A stretch of 64,000 bases of DNA from Actinomycetospora termitidis (GTDB taxonomy: Bacteria > Actinomycetota > Actinomycetes > Mycobacteriales > Pseudonocardiaceae). The stretch's first letter is position 1. The number at the start of each line of letters is the position of its first letter. The notes beneath the pieces were generated by a model, which was not told where the DNA came from, ran no database searches, and saw only the letters and a list, made by a program, of their open reading frames with translations. A program made the position numbers and the translations under genes. Shown in pieces: positions 27,096 through 36,242 of this stretch. The stretch spans positions 62,001 to 126,000 of the forward strand of contig NZ_JASVWF010000008.1 in assembly GCF_030286555.1 (NCBI RefSeq), read 5' to 3'.

Positions 27096-29183
27096 TCAGG
27101 CGGTCCCGCCGCCCAGCTGCAGCAGGCGCAGTGCCACGTCGGCGCGCATCCGGTCGTCGTGGCGGGCGAGGTCGAGGCCGGTCAGCGCCTTGATCCGCTC
27201 GAGCCGGTAGCGCAGCGTCTTGTGGTGGACGAAGAGCTTCTCGGCCGCGACGCGCTGGGAGCAGTCCGCGTCGAAGAAGGCCCGCAGGGTCCGCACCAGC
27301 GACCCGTCGTTGTCCCGGTCGTAGGCGACCAGCGGTCCGGTGACGTCGTCGACGAAGGTCTGCAGGTCGGGGTCCGACCCCGACCCGAGCAGCAGCCGGA
27401 CGACGCCGAGCTCCTCGTACAGCGAGACCTGGTTTCCGCCGAGGCGGTGGGAGGCGGAGAGCGCCGTGCGGGCCTCGTTGAACGCGGCCGGGAGTGCCTC
27501 GGCGTCGTCGTGCGGTCGGCTGATCCCCCACGACGACCGGATGCCCGGGTCCTCGGCGTGGATCGACGTGACGATCTCCTGCACCAGCCGGCGGGCGGCG
27601 GGCACGTCCAGCCCCTCGGCGACCGCGACCACCAGGTCCCCCCGCAGGCCGACCAGGGCGAGGCGCGGCCCGTCCTCGCGATCACGGAGAGCCCGGACGA
27701 CGTCCCGGCGCAGCCGGTCGGTCCGTGAGGTGTCCCAGCCCCGGTCGACCGCGATCTCGTCGACGTTCTCGAGGTGCCCGTGCAGGACGCGCAGGCGGGA
27801 CCCGAGGAGGACGCCCATCTGCTGCGCGCGGGCCCGGGCGGCGACCCGGTGCTCCGGCGGACCCTGGACGAGGTCCCAGAGCACCTCGTTCAACGCCTCG
27901 CGCCGTGCCCGGCTCGCGGCCCGTTCCCGGAGCAGCGTCAACGAGCACGCCATCGCGACCTGGCCCGCGACGGCGTCGAGCATCTCCTCCTCGTCGCCAC
28001 CCGGGAGCAGGCAGACCCAGCCGACCTCGTCGCCGTCGGAGTGGACCGGCTGCAGACGCGCGGCGGGCGGCACCGATCCCGGTCGCCGGGGCAGCCGGCC
28101 CGCCCGCGTGAGGGGCGGCATCGTCTCCGGGAGGCTGCCGCCACCGTGGACGGCGACCCGCGTCCCGGTCGCGTCGTAGATGCCGACCTGGCACCCGACC
28201 TGGGTCGCGACGCGTCGCGCGATCGCCGGCAGTCCCCCGCCCTCCAGCACGGTGGTCAGCAACGCCTGCTGGAGCTCCGCGGTCCGGCCCAGCACCCCGA
28301 CCTGGTGCTTCAGTGCCGCGTGCGCGTCGCCCAGCCGGCCGTTGGTCCGGATCTGCTCGTCGTGCTCACGGGCGCTGCGCAGCGCGATCGTCGCGAAGTT
28401 GGCCAGGGTGACCATGCGCCGGACGTCCTGCTCGGTGAAGACCGAGGGTCGACGGCGCCAGACCTCGAGGACACCGAGGAACTCGCCGGGGAGTTCGAGG
28501 GGGACGGCGAGCGCCGACTCCGTCTGCTCCCGCTCGGCCAGCCCGACGAAGTCGCGGCTGATGGTGCGGTCCTCGACGTAGCGGTCGACCTTCGCCGGGG
28601 CGCCGGTCTCGAACACCAGGCCGGCGACGCCCTGACCGCGACGCATCCGCAGGCGGGCCGTGTCGATGACCCGGTGGCCGACGCAGGACCGCATCCGCAC
28701 CTCGTCGCCCTCGACGAGCAGCACCCCGCAGATGTCGGCCTCGAGGAGGGCCATCGTGCGGGTCGCGATGGAGAGCAGCAGCTGGTCCACGTCGTGCAGG
28801 GCGAGCAGCTGCTCCACGACCTCGGTGACGGTCGCGGTCTCCTCGGCGGCGGCGTCGGTGGCGCGGCGGGCGTCGCAGCGGTCGACCGCGAGCGTCGCCC
28901 ACGCGCACGCCTGCCCGAGCAGCGTCCGGAGCTCCCCGGACACCGGTGGGCACTCCCGGGCCCACGTCACGGCGACGCGGCCCACCTGCATCGTCCGGCC
29001 GGGCACCGTCGGGGAGCCGGCGTCGACCTCGACCTCGACGACGCCGCCGAGGGCCTCGGACGCGGCTCCGCGCACGGCCGCGAGCGCGGCGTGGGCCGAG
29101 GCCGGGACGGAGGCGAGCAGCGACCGGAGTCCGTCGCCCTCGTCCCGCGGGTCGGCGGGACGGTCCACGTCGACCGGCCTCAT
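27096..29183 (-). CDS. GAF-domain PucR-type transcriptional regulator
   Basis: A 695-aa activator-type regulator and the last gene of the BMC operon. After an N-terminal antar/CHAT-like region comes a GAF sensor domain (about residues 125-270; ADICGVLLVEGDEVRMRSCVGH, ALAVPLELPGEFLGVLEVW), a central helical/GGDEF-like regulator segment, and the C-terminal PucR helix-turn-helix FFDADCSQRVAAEKLFVHHKTLRYRLERI. GAF-PucR proteins usually sense a small aromatic or related effector and switch on a catabolic operon. It ends directly against the BMC-H stop. The effector is unknown. Confidence 0.88.
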   Translation of the reverse strand: MRPVDVDRPADPRDEGDGLRSLLASVPASAHAALAAVRGAASEALGGVVEVEVDAGSPTVPGRTMQVGRVAVTWARECPPVSGELRTLLGQACAWATLAVDRCDARRATDAAAEETATVTEVVEQLLALHDVDQLLLSIATRTMALLEADICGVLLVEGDEVRMRSCVGHRVIDTARLRMRRGQGVAGLVFETGAPAKVDRYVEDRTISRDFVGLAEREQTESALAVPLELPGEFLGVLEVWRRRPSVFTEQDVRRMVTLANFATIALRSAREHDEQIRTNGRLGDAHAALKHQVGVLGRTAELQQALLTTVLEGGGLPAIARRVATQVGCQVGIYDATGTRVAVHGGGSLPETMPPLTRAGRLPRRPGSVPPAARLQPVHSDGDEVGWVCLLPGGDEEEMLDAVAGQVAMACSLTLLRERAASRARREALNEVLWDLVQGPPEHRVAARARAQQMGVLLGSRLRVLHGHLENVDEIAVDRGWDTSRTDRLRRDVVRALRDREDGPRLALVGLRGDLVVAVAEGLDVPAARRLVQEIVTSIHAEDPGIRSSWGISRPHDDAEALPAAFNEARTALSASHRLGGNQVSLYEELGVVRLLLGSGSDPDLQTFVDDVTGPLVAYDRDNDGSLVRTLRAFFDADCSQRVAAEKLFVHHKTLRYRLERIKALTGLDLARHDDRMRADVALRLLQLGGGTA

Positions 29184-29200
29184 CGGGTACCTCTCCGTGG

Positions 29201-30232
29201 TCAGGGGCGGAGCAGTGCCTTGAGCGTAAGTCGCCCGGAGGTGCGGCGGTACGCCTCCGCGGCGTCGGCGAGCGCGACCGTCTCGGTCGCGATCACGCCC
29301 GGATCCAGTGACCCGGCCCGCACGAGCGCCAGCAACGGCTCCGCGTCGCGCATGACGTCGCCGATGGCGAAGGACAGTCCGAGTTCCTCGGTGAACGCCC
29401 GGGCGGCCGGCAGTTCGACGGTCGCGCCCGGCACTCCGACGGAGGCGATCCGGCCACGTCGGCGCACCAGGTCGAAGGCCGACCCGAGCCCGCGCTCCCC
29501 ACCCACCGCGTCGACGACGACGTCGGCACCCCGCCCGTCGGTGGCGGCGTCGACGACCTTGCGCGCCTCGTCGGGTGCGGCGGCGAGCGCACCCTCGCGG
29601 GCGACGATCTCCCGGCGGTCCGCGACCGGCTCGACGACCACGACGACGCCCGCCCCGACGGCCTGGGCGACGAGGCTCGTCACCTGCCCGACCGGACCGC
29701 CGCCCAGGATCGCGACGGTCTCCCCCGGCGCCACCTCGGCCCGCCGCAGCGCGGCGAAGCCGGTGGCGACGGTGTCCCCGAGCAGCACGGCCGCGTCGAG
29801 GTCGACCCCCTCCGGCAGGCCGACCAGGACCGTGTCGGCGTGCGGGACGCGGACGAACTCCGCCTGCGCCCCGGCGAGAGGGGGCCCGAACACCGTCCCC
29901 GTCCCGAAGAACCGGCGGTCCGAGCACTGCCAGTGGTCTCCGCGGCGGCACCACCAGCAGCGTCCGCAGGCGGTGTAGTCCGCGCCGACCACGAGGTCGC
30001 CGATCCCGTGCTCGCGGACCTGCTCGCCGCACTCGACCACGTCCCCGACGAACTCGTGGCCGAGCACGAAGCCCCGCGGCAGGTCGTCGGGATGGGCGAG
30101 GACGTGCAGGTCGGTGCCGCAGACCGCGGCGCGGCGCACCCGCACGATCGCGTCGGTGGGCGCGCAGAGGCGCGGCTCTGCGACCTCCTCGACGCGCACC
30201 GTGCCGTGCCCGGCGTGCACGACGGCCTTCAC
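29201..30232 (-). CDS. Zinc-dependent alcohol dehydrogenase of the BMC operon
   Basis: A 343-aa MDR family dehydrogenase. Catalytic zinc ligands: CGTDLH and GHEFVGDVVE; structural zinc site: CGRCWWCRRGDHWQC; cofactor site: ILGGGPVGQVTSLVAQAVGA. In BMC loci such enzymes either make the substrate aldehyde or recycle NADH to NAD+. The GTG start at 30232 lies 10 bases after the preceding gene. No extra N- or C-terminal encapsulation peptide is visible, so it may act at or outside the shell. Confidence 0.88.
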   Translation of the reverse strand: MKAVVHAGHGTVRVEEVAEPRLCAPTDAIVRVRRAAVCGTDLHVLAHPDDLPRGFVLGHEFVGDVVECGEQVREHGIGDLVVGADYTACGRCWWCRRGDHWQCSDRRFFGTGTVFGPPLAGAQAEFVRVPHADTVLVGLPEGVDLDAAVLLGDTVATGFAALRRAEVAPGETVAILGGGPVGQVTSLVAQAVGAGVVVVVEPVADRREIVAREGALAAAPDEARKVVDAATDGRGADVVVDAVGGERGLGSAFDLVRRRGRIASVGVPGATVELPAARAFTEELGLSFAIGDVMRDAEPLLALVRAGSLDPGVIATETVALADAAEAYRRTSGRLTLKALLRP

Positions 30233-30242
30233 GATGCGGCCT

Positions 30243-31466
30243 TCACGACGCCCTCGGCATCGCGCCCAGTCGCTCGCGGATCCGGTCCCCCGCCTCGCGG
30301 AGCGCGGCGAGTTCCTCGGGCGCGAGCGGGATCGTCACGATCTCCCGGAGTCCCTGCCGGCCGAGCCGCACCGGCAGGCCGAGGTAGACGTCGCGGATGC
30401 CGTAGCTCCCGTCGGCGAGCACGGCCGCGGACATCACCTCGTCGCTCTCGCGGACCATGGCGAGCACCATCCGCGCCGCCGACATCCCCGGCGCCAGGAA
30501 CGCGCTCCCGGTCTTCAGCAGGCCCACGACCTCGCCGCCGGACCCGCGGGCCCGGTCGACGACCGCGTTCAGGCGAACCGGCGGCACCACCTGCGGGAGC
30601 GGCCGGCCGCCCGCCGTCGCGCGCGACAGCGGGATGACCATCTCCTCGCCGTGGCTGCCCAGGGCGATCGCGTCCACGGACCGGGCGCGCCCGGCCCCGT
30701 CCTCGAGCGCGACCAACGCCTGGAAGCGCGCCGTGTCGAGGACGCCCGCCATGCCGAGCACCCGCGACGACGGGAACCCCGACGAGGTCCACGCGTGCTG
30801 GGTCATCTCGTCGAGCGGGTTGGTCACGACGACGACGACCGCCCGCGGCGAGGTCGCGGCGACCCGGCGCGCGAGGTCGCCCACGATCGCGGCGTTCGTG
30901 CTGACGAGGTCGGCGCGGGTCATGCCCGGCTGTCGCGGTCTGCCCGCGGTGATGACGACGTAGTCGGCCGGGCCCGCCTCCTCGACGGTGCCGACCCCCC
31001 GCACCCGGGTCGCGAAATCCGACAGCGCCGCGGTGTGCTGCAGGTCCAGCGCGATGCCGGCCGCGCGGCCTTCGTCGATGTCGACGAGCACGACCTCGTC
31101 GAACACGTCCGCGTCCGCGAGGCGCATCGCGGCGATCATCCCGACGTGGCCCGCGCCCACCACGACCACGCGCTCGGTGCCTCCGCTCCGGTCCGGGGCG
31201 AGACCGCCGGGCAGCGGAGCGCCCCGTCGGAAGAGCGCGGGCGACGGCGGGCGCATGGTGTGGACGGTGCCCCGGTCGGCGAGGTCCGGGACCGGGGTCG
31301 CCGGCGAGGAGGCCGGCCGGTCGATGCCGTCCGCGTCGGCGATCGTCACGCCGAGCTCGCGCGCCCGCTCCCGGGCGAGCGGGGTGACGACGTCCCGCGG
31401 GCCGACGCGCAGGGTCGCGCCGCGGGCGGCCGCCGCGTCCACGTCGGACGCGCCCCAGACGTTCAT
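30243..31466 (-). CDS. Malate/lactate dehydrogenase-like enzyme with N-terminal BMC-type extension
   Basis: A 407-aa protein. The core from about residue 95 is a complete LDH/MDH fold: VVVVGAGHVGMIAAMRLA for NAD, AGRPRQPGMTRADL (Arg at the position that favours malate over lactate), TNPLDEMT and the catalytic His in LGSHGEEM. In front is a ~90-residue extension with VGPRDVVTPLARERARELGV, which resembles the targeting/docking segment seen on several BMC enzymes, then a proline-rich linker. It could recycle NADH inside the shell. Its ATG overlaps the BMC-T stop (ATGA). Confidence 0.85.
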   Translation of the reverse strand: MNVWGASDVDAAAARGATLRVGPRDVVTPLARERARELGVTIADADGIDRPASSPATPVPDLADRGTVHTMRPPSPALFRRGAPLPGGLAPDRSGGTERVVVVGAGHVGMIAAMRLADADVFDEVVLVDIDEGRAAGIALDLQHTAALSDFATRVRGVGTVEEAGPADYVVITAGRPRQPGMTRADLVSTNAAIVGDLARRVAATSPRAVVVVVTNPLDEMTQHAWTSSGFPSSRVLGMAGVLDTARFQALVALEDGAGRARSVDAIALGSHGEEMVIPLSRATAGGRPLPQVVPPVRLNAVVDRARGSGGEVVGLLKTGSAFLAPGMSAARMVLAMVRESDEVMSAAVLADGSYGIRDVYLGLPVRLGRQGLREIVTIPLAPEELAALREAGDRIRERLGAMPRAS

Positions 31467-32098
31467 GCCTGCTGCCCCTTGATCTCCTCCAGGGCGGCGA
31501 CGGCCGCGTCCCGCGCGGACTGCACCTCGCTCTCGGTACCGGAGAGGAACATGCGGCCGAACCGGCCGACGGCGCGCAGCTCGATGACCGTGATCGACGC
31601 GGCCTTCTCGGCCTCGTTCGCGGCGACGGAGATGTAGGCGGCGGGCGCGACCTCCATGATGAACAGGCTCTGCCCCGGCATCAGCATGCTGCCCTTGCGC
31701 CACTTGTTGAGCAGCTGCGCCTGGTAGGGGTGCACGTTGGTGATGAACTGCGTCGAGGCGATCGTCGGCGCGATGCGGTCGGTCTCGAGCAGGCCGAACT
31801 CGTCGAGGACGGCCTGCCCGGAGGCGAGCACCTCCGCCTGCTGCTCGGAGTGGATCTCCAGCAGGCCGAACTCGCGCTCGATGATCTGCAGGGCGGGCCG
31901 GACCCCCGCGGCCTTGAGGGCGATGTCGGCGGCCCGGAACACGTCGTTGCCGGGCGCCATCTCGATGTAGAGCTCGGCCATGCCGGCGATCGGGACATCG
32001 CCCGGGCTCGTCGCGGCGATATGGGCCGCGCACTGGGGCTGCATGCGGTCGATGAAGGCGTAGGTCCGCAGGGACGTGCCCGACCTCGGACTGGTCAT
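31463..32098 (-). CDS. BMC-T (tandem BMC domain) shell protein
   Basis: A 211-aa protein with two BMC folds that should form a trimeric pseudohexamer in the shell facet. Unit 1 has AELYIEMAPGNDVFRAADIALKAAGVRPALQIIEREFGLLEIH; unit 2 has SLFIMEVAPAAYISVAANEAEKAASITVIELRAVGRFGRMFLSGTESEV. The N-terminal LRTYAFIDRMQPQ is like that of BMC-T proteins in mycobacterial/rhodococcal loci. BMC-T pores are wider than BMC-H pores and can pass cofactors. It overlaps both neighbours by 4 bases. Confidence 0.88.
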   Translation of the reverse strand: MTSPRSGTSLRTYAFIDRMQPQCAAHIAATSPGDVPIAGMAELYIEMAPGNDVFRAADIALKAAGVRPALQIIEREFGLLEIHSEQQAEVLASGQAVLDEFGLLETDRIAPTIASTQFITNVHPYQAQLLNKWRKGSMLMPGQSLFIMEVAPAAYISVAANEAEKAASITVIELRAVGRFGRMFLSGTESEVQSARDAAVAALEEIKGQQA

Positions 32099-32913
32099 GG
32101 AGTCGCTCCTTCGGGACAGCTCCTGGCGATCCCCAGTGGCGTGATGAGCAGGGCGTGCGGATGGGTCACGACGGTGCGGTGCAGGTACTGCGCCAGGACC
32201 TCGCCGGCGCGCGGGATCATGAGCGCGCCCCCGGCCAGGTACAGCGGCAGGTCGGCGTCGACGCCCCGCGTCATCGACCGGATGGACTCCCCGATGCGGT
32301 GCAGGTTCGGGACGACGATGGGCAGGGCCTCGGCCGGACGCTCGCGCTTGAAGCGTTCGGCCCCGGCGAGGTCGACGTCCAGCGCCCCGGCGAGGACCAG
32401 GTCGAGGTGGTGACCTCCGCCGGGTCGGTCGTCGAGCCGCTCGAGCTCGCCACCCCGGAACACCCCGACCCCGGTCGAGCCGCCGCCGACGTCGACCACC
32501 ACACCGTCGGTGACCTCCAGGGTTCGTTGCGCGGCGCTGACCTCGTCGACGAGCTCCACCCGGTCGAAACCCGCCGTCTCGCAGACGTAGGTGCAGGCCC
32601 GGGCGTCGGCGACGGGGATGCACGGCGGGTAGGCCGTCGCCGCCGTCGTGAGCTCGAGGCCGAGGGCCTCCTGCGCGGTCTCCCGCAGCGTCCGCACGGT
32701 GGCGACCGCCTTCGCGAAGTCGACGACGACCCCGTCGTGCAGCGCGCCGGAGCCCGCGGACTCGACCCACACCGGCTCGTCGTCGTCGAGGACGACGAGC
32801 ACGCAGCTCGCCGTGCCGAGGTCGACCCCGACGCGGGGACGACGCGGCACCCCTCCCGGAGGTGCGCCGATCCGAGCGGCTGCCGCGGCGAGGAACGCGT
32901 CGGGTCCCCCCAC
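32095..32913 (-). CDS. EutJ-like actin/Hsp70-fold ATPase
   Basis: A 272-aa member of the EutJ family (Hsp70/actin ATPase fold) found in many BMC loci. Phosphate-1 is VGVDLGTASCVLVVLDDD, phosphate-2 is VVVDVGGGSTGVGVFRGGE, and the adenosine motif is LYLAGGALMIPRAGEV. EutJ is thought to act as a chaperone or reactivase, though its role is unproven. No B12- or glycyl-radical enzyme lies in this window, so a pure reactivase role is doubtful. Start set at GTG 32913; a CTG at 32922 overlapping the previous stop is possible. Confidence 0.85.
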   Translation of the reverse strand: MGGPDAFLAAAAARIGAPPGGVPRRPRVGVDLGTASCVLVVLDDDEPVWVESAGSGALHDGVVVDFAKAVATVRTLRETAQEALGLELTTAATAYPPCIPVADARACTYVCETAGFDRVELVDEVSAAQRTLEVTDGVVVDVGGGSTGVGVFRGGELERLDDRPGGGHHLDLVLAGALDVDLAGAERFKRERPAEALPIVVPNLHRIGESIRSMTRGVDADLPLYLAGGALMIPRAGEVLAQYLHRTVVTHPHALLITPLGIARSCPEGATP

Positions 32914-32918
32914 CGGCG

Positions 32919-34343
32919 TCAGACCTCGACGCTGTCGTAGACGCTGCGCCATGGCCGGACCTCGTGGGCGACTCGCTTGATGTTGATCAGGTGCAGGGGT
33001 GTCACGTTGTCCGAGCAGATCGACCCGCTCCAGGTGCCGGTCCCGAGCTGGAAGGACGGATCGACGTCGGTCGAGTAGCCCATCCCGCCGAAGAGCGCCG
33101 GGGTGTTCACGACGATGCGTCCGGCCGGCAGCGCCGCGAACGGCGCGAGCTCGTGCGGGTCGGCGGCGTGGACCGCCGTCGTGTGGCCCTCTCCCCCGAG
33201 CGCCAGGATCTCCCGGCACCGGGCCAGGCCCGCCTGCGGATCCCGGGCGCGGTAGACCGACAGCACCGGCCCGAGGATCTCCCGCGAGAGCGGGGTGTCC
33301 TCCCCGACCCGGTCGAGCTCGCAGGCGAGGACGCGGGTGGATTCGGGCACCGCGAACCCGCACAGCTCCGCGAGACGGCGGGCCGACTGCCCGACGCTCG
33401 CCGGCCGCAGAGCGCCCCGCTCGTCGAAGAGCACGTCGACCAGAGCGGCCTGCTGGGCGGGGTCCATCCAGAACGCGCCGCGCTCGGCGAACGCCGTGAG
33501 GAAGTGGTCGGCGACGGAGTCGACCACGACGACCGACTGCTCCGCCACGCACGCGGTGCCGTTGTCGAACGACTTCGAGGTGATGATCATCTCGGCCGCC
33601 TCGGCGGCGTCCGGGACGCTGGCGCCGACGTAGGCCGGGACGTTCCCGGCGCCGACGGCGATCGTCGGCTTGCCGCTGGAGTACGCCGCACGCACCATGC
33701 CCGGCCCGCCCGTGGCCAGGACCAACGCGATCTCCTCGCGCCGCATCAACTCGGCCGTGGCCGCGAGGGTGGGTGCCTCGAGACAGGACACGATGCCCTC
33801 GGGGGCGCCGGCCGCCACGGCGGCCTCGGCCATGATCTCGGCGGCGCGCAGGGTGCAGCGCGCGGCTCTCGGGTGCGGGGCGTGCACCACGGCGTTCCCC
33901 GACTTCACCGCCGCCAGGCTCTTGAACAGCGCGGTCGAGGTGGGATTCGTGACGGGGATGATCCCGGCGATGACGCCCATCGGGCTGCCGATGGCCGTGA
34001 CGCGGGAGGCCTCGTCGGTCCACAGCACCCCGACGGCCCGGCGCTCGAGCATCCACTGCGCGACGAAGCCGGTGTTGTAGCGGTTCTTGTAGATCTTGTG
34101 CTCGTAGACGCCGTAGCCGGTCTCGTCCACGGCCATCCGTGCGAGCTCCTCGGCCGCCTTGGTGCCGGCCCGCGCCATGGCCCGGACGTAGACGTCGAGG
34201 GTCTCCTGGTCGACGCCCTCGAGACGGCGCACCGCCTCCTTGGCCGCACGGGCCTTGGCGCGGACGTCGGCGAGGCCGGCGAGATCGGCGTCGTCGGAGA
34301 CGAAGCGCAGCGGAGCTCGACCATGACTCTGCACCGCGGTCAT
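32919..34343 (-). CDS. CoA-acylating aldehyde dehydrogenase (BMC signature enzyme)
   Basis: A 474-aa NAD- and CoA-dependent enzyme that turns an aldehyde into an acyl-CoA, the core reaction in most catabolic BMCs. The nucleophilic Cys is in FDNGTACVAEQSVVVVD, and AdhE/PduP-like landmarks are VITGIIPVTNPTSTALFK, GGPGMVRAAYSSGKP and the C-terminal FQLGTGTWSGSICSDNVTPLH. The ATG at 34343 has GAGGAGG five bases upstream. It sits between BMC-H and EutJ-like genes. The aldehyde is unknown; no upstream lyase or dehydratase is present to reveal it. Confidence 0.93.
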   Translation of the reverse strand: MTAVQSHGRAPLRFVSDDADLAGLADVRAKARAAKEAVRRLEGVDQETLDVYVRAMARAGTKAAEELARMAVDETGYGVYEHKIYKNRYNTGFVAQWMLERRAVGVLWTDEASRVTAIGSPMGVIAGIIPVTNPTSTALFKSLAAVKSGNAVVHAPHPRAARCTLRAAEIMAEAAVAAGAPEGIVSCLEAPTLAATAELMRREEIALVLATGGPGMVRAAYSSGKPTIAVGAGNVPAYVGASVPDAAEAAEMIITSKSFDNGTACVAEQSVVVVDSVADHFLTAFAERGAFWMDPAQQAALVDVLFDERGALRPASVGQSARRLAELCGFAVPESTRVLACELDRVGEDTPLSREILGPVLSVYRARDPQAGLARCREILALGGEGHTTAVHAADPHELAPFAALPAGRIVVNTPALFGGMGYSTDVDPSFQLGTGTWSGSICSDNVTPLHLINIKRVAHEVRPWRSVYDSVEV

Positions 34344-34371
34344 GCCCACCTCCTCGGATCAGTGGCGGGCG

Positions 34372-34710
34372 TCAGCCCTTCGGGCGGGCCAGGATCGCGA
34401 GGATGCCCTCGGTCTCGTCGTGCGGACGCGGGATGACGTGCACGGACACGACCTCGCCGGCCTTGCCCGCGGCCACGGCGCCGGCGTCGGTCGCGGCCTT
34501 CACCGCGCCGACGTCGCCGCGGACCATGACGGTCACCAGGCCGCCGCCGATCTCGCGGTGGCCGAGGACCTGCACGTTGGCGGCCTTCACCATCGCGTCG
34601 GCGGCCTCGATCGCGCCGACGAGTCCCTTGGTCTCGATCAGGCCGAGCGCGCCGCGCATCGTCACCGCGCCGGTCGTGCCCGCTCCGGCCGGGGCCGTCG
34701 TCGTTGCCAT
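34372..34710 (-). CDS. BMC-H shell protein (canonical pore)
   Basis: A 112-aa hexamer-forming shell protein. It has a short Thr/Ala/Gly-rich N-terminal tail, then [53 protein letters not shown] with an IGGGL pore loop, and ends in [17 protein letters not shown]. It is closely related to the copy at 26793 except at the pore. It should be the main facet protein. Preceded by the BMC-P gene with a 47-base gap. Confidence 0.95.
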   Translation of the reverse strand: MATTTAPAGAGTTGAVTMRGALGLIETKGLVGAIEAADAMVKAANVQVLGHREIGGGLVTVMVRGDVGAVKAATDAGAVAAGKAGEVVSVHVIPRPHDETEGILAILARPKG

Positions 34711-34757
34711 GTCGTCCTCCCGTGACTGGGTGCTGCTGTGGGGTGCGGTGCGCGGCG

Positions 34758-35048
34758 TCAGGCCGTGCGGTGCAGGTCTGCCTCGTGGCGGATGACCGAG
34801 TCGGCGATCGCGACGACCGCCCGGTCGGTCGGGGTGTCGGGACCGGCCGCGACGCGGGCGGCGCTGCCGGTGGTCATGAGGACGACGTCTCCGCTGCCGG
34901 CGCCGATCAGGTCGACCGCGACGCAGATGGCGCCGTCCCCGGCCGGCTCGTCCCCGGTGGTGTCCTGCACCAGCAGGAGCGAGACGTTGTCGAAGCCGGG
35001 TGAGCGGACGGTGGCCACGACCTGGCCCACCACGCGTCCGAGCAGCAT
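34758..35048 (-). CDS. BMC-P (EutN/CcmL type) vertex protein
   Basis: A 96-aa pentamer-forming protein that caps the vertices of the icosahedral shell. It begins [19 protein letters not shown], the characteristic EutN/CcmL strand, and contains [20 protein letters not shown], where the G-x-G-D/E element lines the pentamer centre. ATG at 35048, with GAGGAGG nine bases upstream. First gene of the BMC operon. One BMC-P is the minimum needed to close a shell. Confidence 0.93.
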   Translation of the reverse strand: MLLGRVVGQVVATVRSPGFDNVSLLLVQDTTGDEPAGDGAICVAVDLIGAGSGDVVLMTTGSAARVAAGPDTPTDRAVVAIADSVIRHEADLHRTA

Positions 35049-35267
35049 CGCCGGCCTCCTCGTCGAGAGCACTGTCCCGGCACCCTGTGAGCCAGGTCTC
35101 GCCGGATGCCGCCGACGCTAGGGCGGGGACGACACCGGAGGCGCTATCCCGCCCGGACAACGTCGCCCGGTTCCGCTGTCCTTCGCTGCCCTGGCTCGGA
35201 CGGGTACCGACCTCGACGCTGGACCGTGATCGGAGCCACATCCCGCGCCCGTACCTGGAGGTCACCG
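35049..35267. promoter_or_regulatory. Divergent promoter region of the BMC operon and the DUF7064/7065-HAD operon
   Basis: A 219-bp gap between two divergent operons, so it should hold the main BMC promoter. An inverted repeat GGGCGGG (35121-35127) and CCCGCCC (35148-35154), each preceded by GCTA, is 20 bases apart and could bind the PucR regulator. No good -35/-10 pair is visible. Confidence 0.4.
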
Positions 35268-36242
35268 GTGATCCGCGACGAGGACGCCCAGTTCCACCCG
35301 CCGACCAGTGACGACCCGCTGTGGGCCGAGACCAACTACTTCGGGCTCTACGCGGGCCAGGACACCGAGCGACCGGTGAACATCGGGCTCTACGCCCTGC
35401 ACCGCAAGACGATGGGCATGGTCGGCTCGACGGTGTCGATCAACTCCCGACGCGTGCGCGAGCCGTGGATGGCCGAGTACTGGGACTCCCAGAACCTCCC
35501 GGCGCCGGAGAGCCTGCTGGACTACGAGCTGCTCAACGGCCTCAAGGTGGTGTGCACGAAACCGAACCAGGTCTGGGACGTCGACTACTCGGACCCGGCG
35601 GCCGGCGTCGAGATCCACTTCCGCTACACGGCGATCATGCCGGCGTACGACATCAACGACCCCGAGCAGGACCCGCTCGCCGCCGACCGCGACATGGCCA
35701 AGACCTGGGGCCACGCCTACGCCGGGCATTTCGACCAGTCCGGGCACTACGAGGGCGAGGTCTCGGTCCGCGGACGCACCCTGCCGATCGACTGCGTCGC
35801 GACGATGGACCACAGCTGGGGCGTGCGCTCCGAACGCCAGACCTCGCGCCTGTCCTGGATGCACGCCCACTTCGGCGAGGACCTCGTCGTCCACGGCCTC
35901 TTCGACTTCGACACGGCGGGCGGTCCCGACGGCGAGTCCCCGCTGCGGCTGACCCACGGCTACCTCGTGGAGAACGGCGAGCTGCACGGCCTGTCGGCCG
36001 GCCACGGGGTCACGCAGCGGCGCGGTCTCTACCCCGAGCACATCGCCATAGAGGTCAGTGCCGGGGACCGGACCGTCGCCGTGGAGGGCGACGCCCTGAC
36101 CACCTTCCCGTGGCTGTCCCAGCCGGGCGTGGTCGGGCACAACGTCCTGCTGCGGTGGAACGCCGAGGGTCGGACGGGGTACGGCGAGTGCATGGACTTC
36201 GTCGGGCTCGGGGAGCTCGGCGCCGTCTACGACCGCTCGTGA
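35268..36242 (+). CDS. DUF7064/DUF7065-like lipocalin-type protein
   Basis: A 324-aa protein resembling the DUF7065/DUF7064 two-domain (CrtC/AttH-like, double lipocalin) proteins of actinobacteria. Visible traits are [12 protein letters not shown] at the start and the signature [15 protein letters not shown] in the middle, with many aromatic residues. Relatives occur in lipid/terpenoid catabolic clusters and may bind a hydrophobic ligand or act as hydratases. The GTG at 35268 has a TGGAGG ribosome-binding site seven bases away. It heads the operon facing away from the BMC operon and overlaps the HAD gene by 4 bases. Confidence 0.65.
   Translation: MIRDEDAQFHPPTSDDPLWAETNYFGLYAGQDTERPVNIGLYALHRKTMGMVGSTVSINSRRVREPWMAEYWDSQNLPAPESLLDYELLNGLKVVCTKPNQVWDVDYSDPAAGVEIHFRYTAIMPAYDINDPEQDPLAADRDMAKTWGHAYAGHFDQSGHYEGEVSVRGRTLPIDCVATMDHSWGVRSERQTSRLSWMHAHFGEDLVVHGLFDFDTAGGPDGESPLRLTHGYLVENGELHGLSAGHGVTQRRGLYPEHIAIEVSAGDRTVAVEGDALTTFPWLSQPGVVGHNVLLRWNAEGRTGYGECMDFVGLGELGAVYDRS

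Noticed and set aside
26793..35048. Assignment to the RMM (aminopropanol) BMC type
   Set aside because: The BMC-T resembles RMM proteins, but the aminotransferase and kinase that define that pathway are absent from the window.
35049..35267. Riboswitch (for example B12) upstream of the BMC operon
   Set aside because: No cobalamin-box-like sequence or extended conserved stem set was visible; only a short inverted repeat is present.
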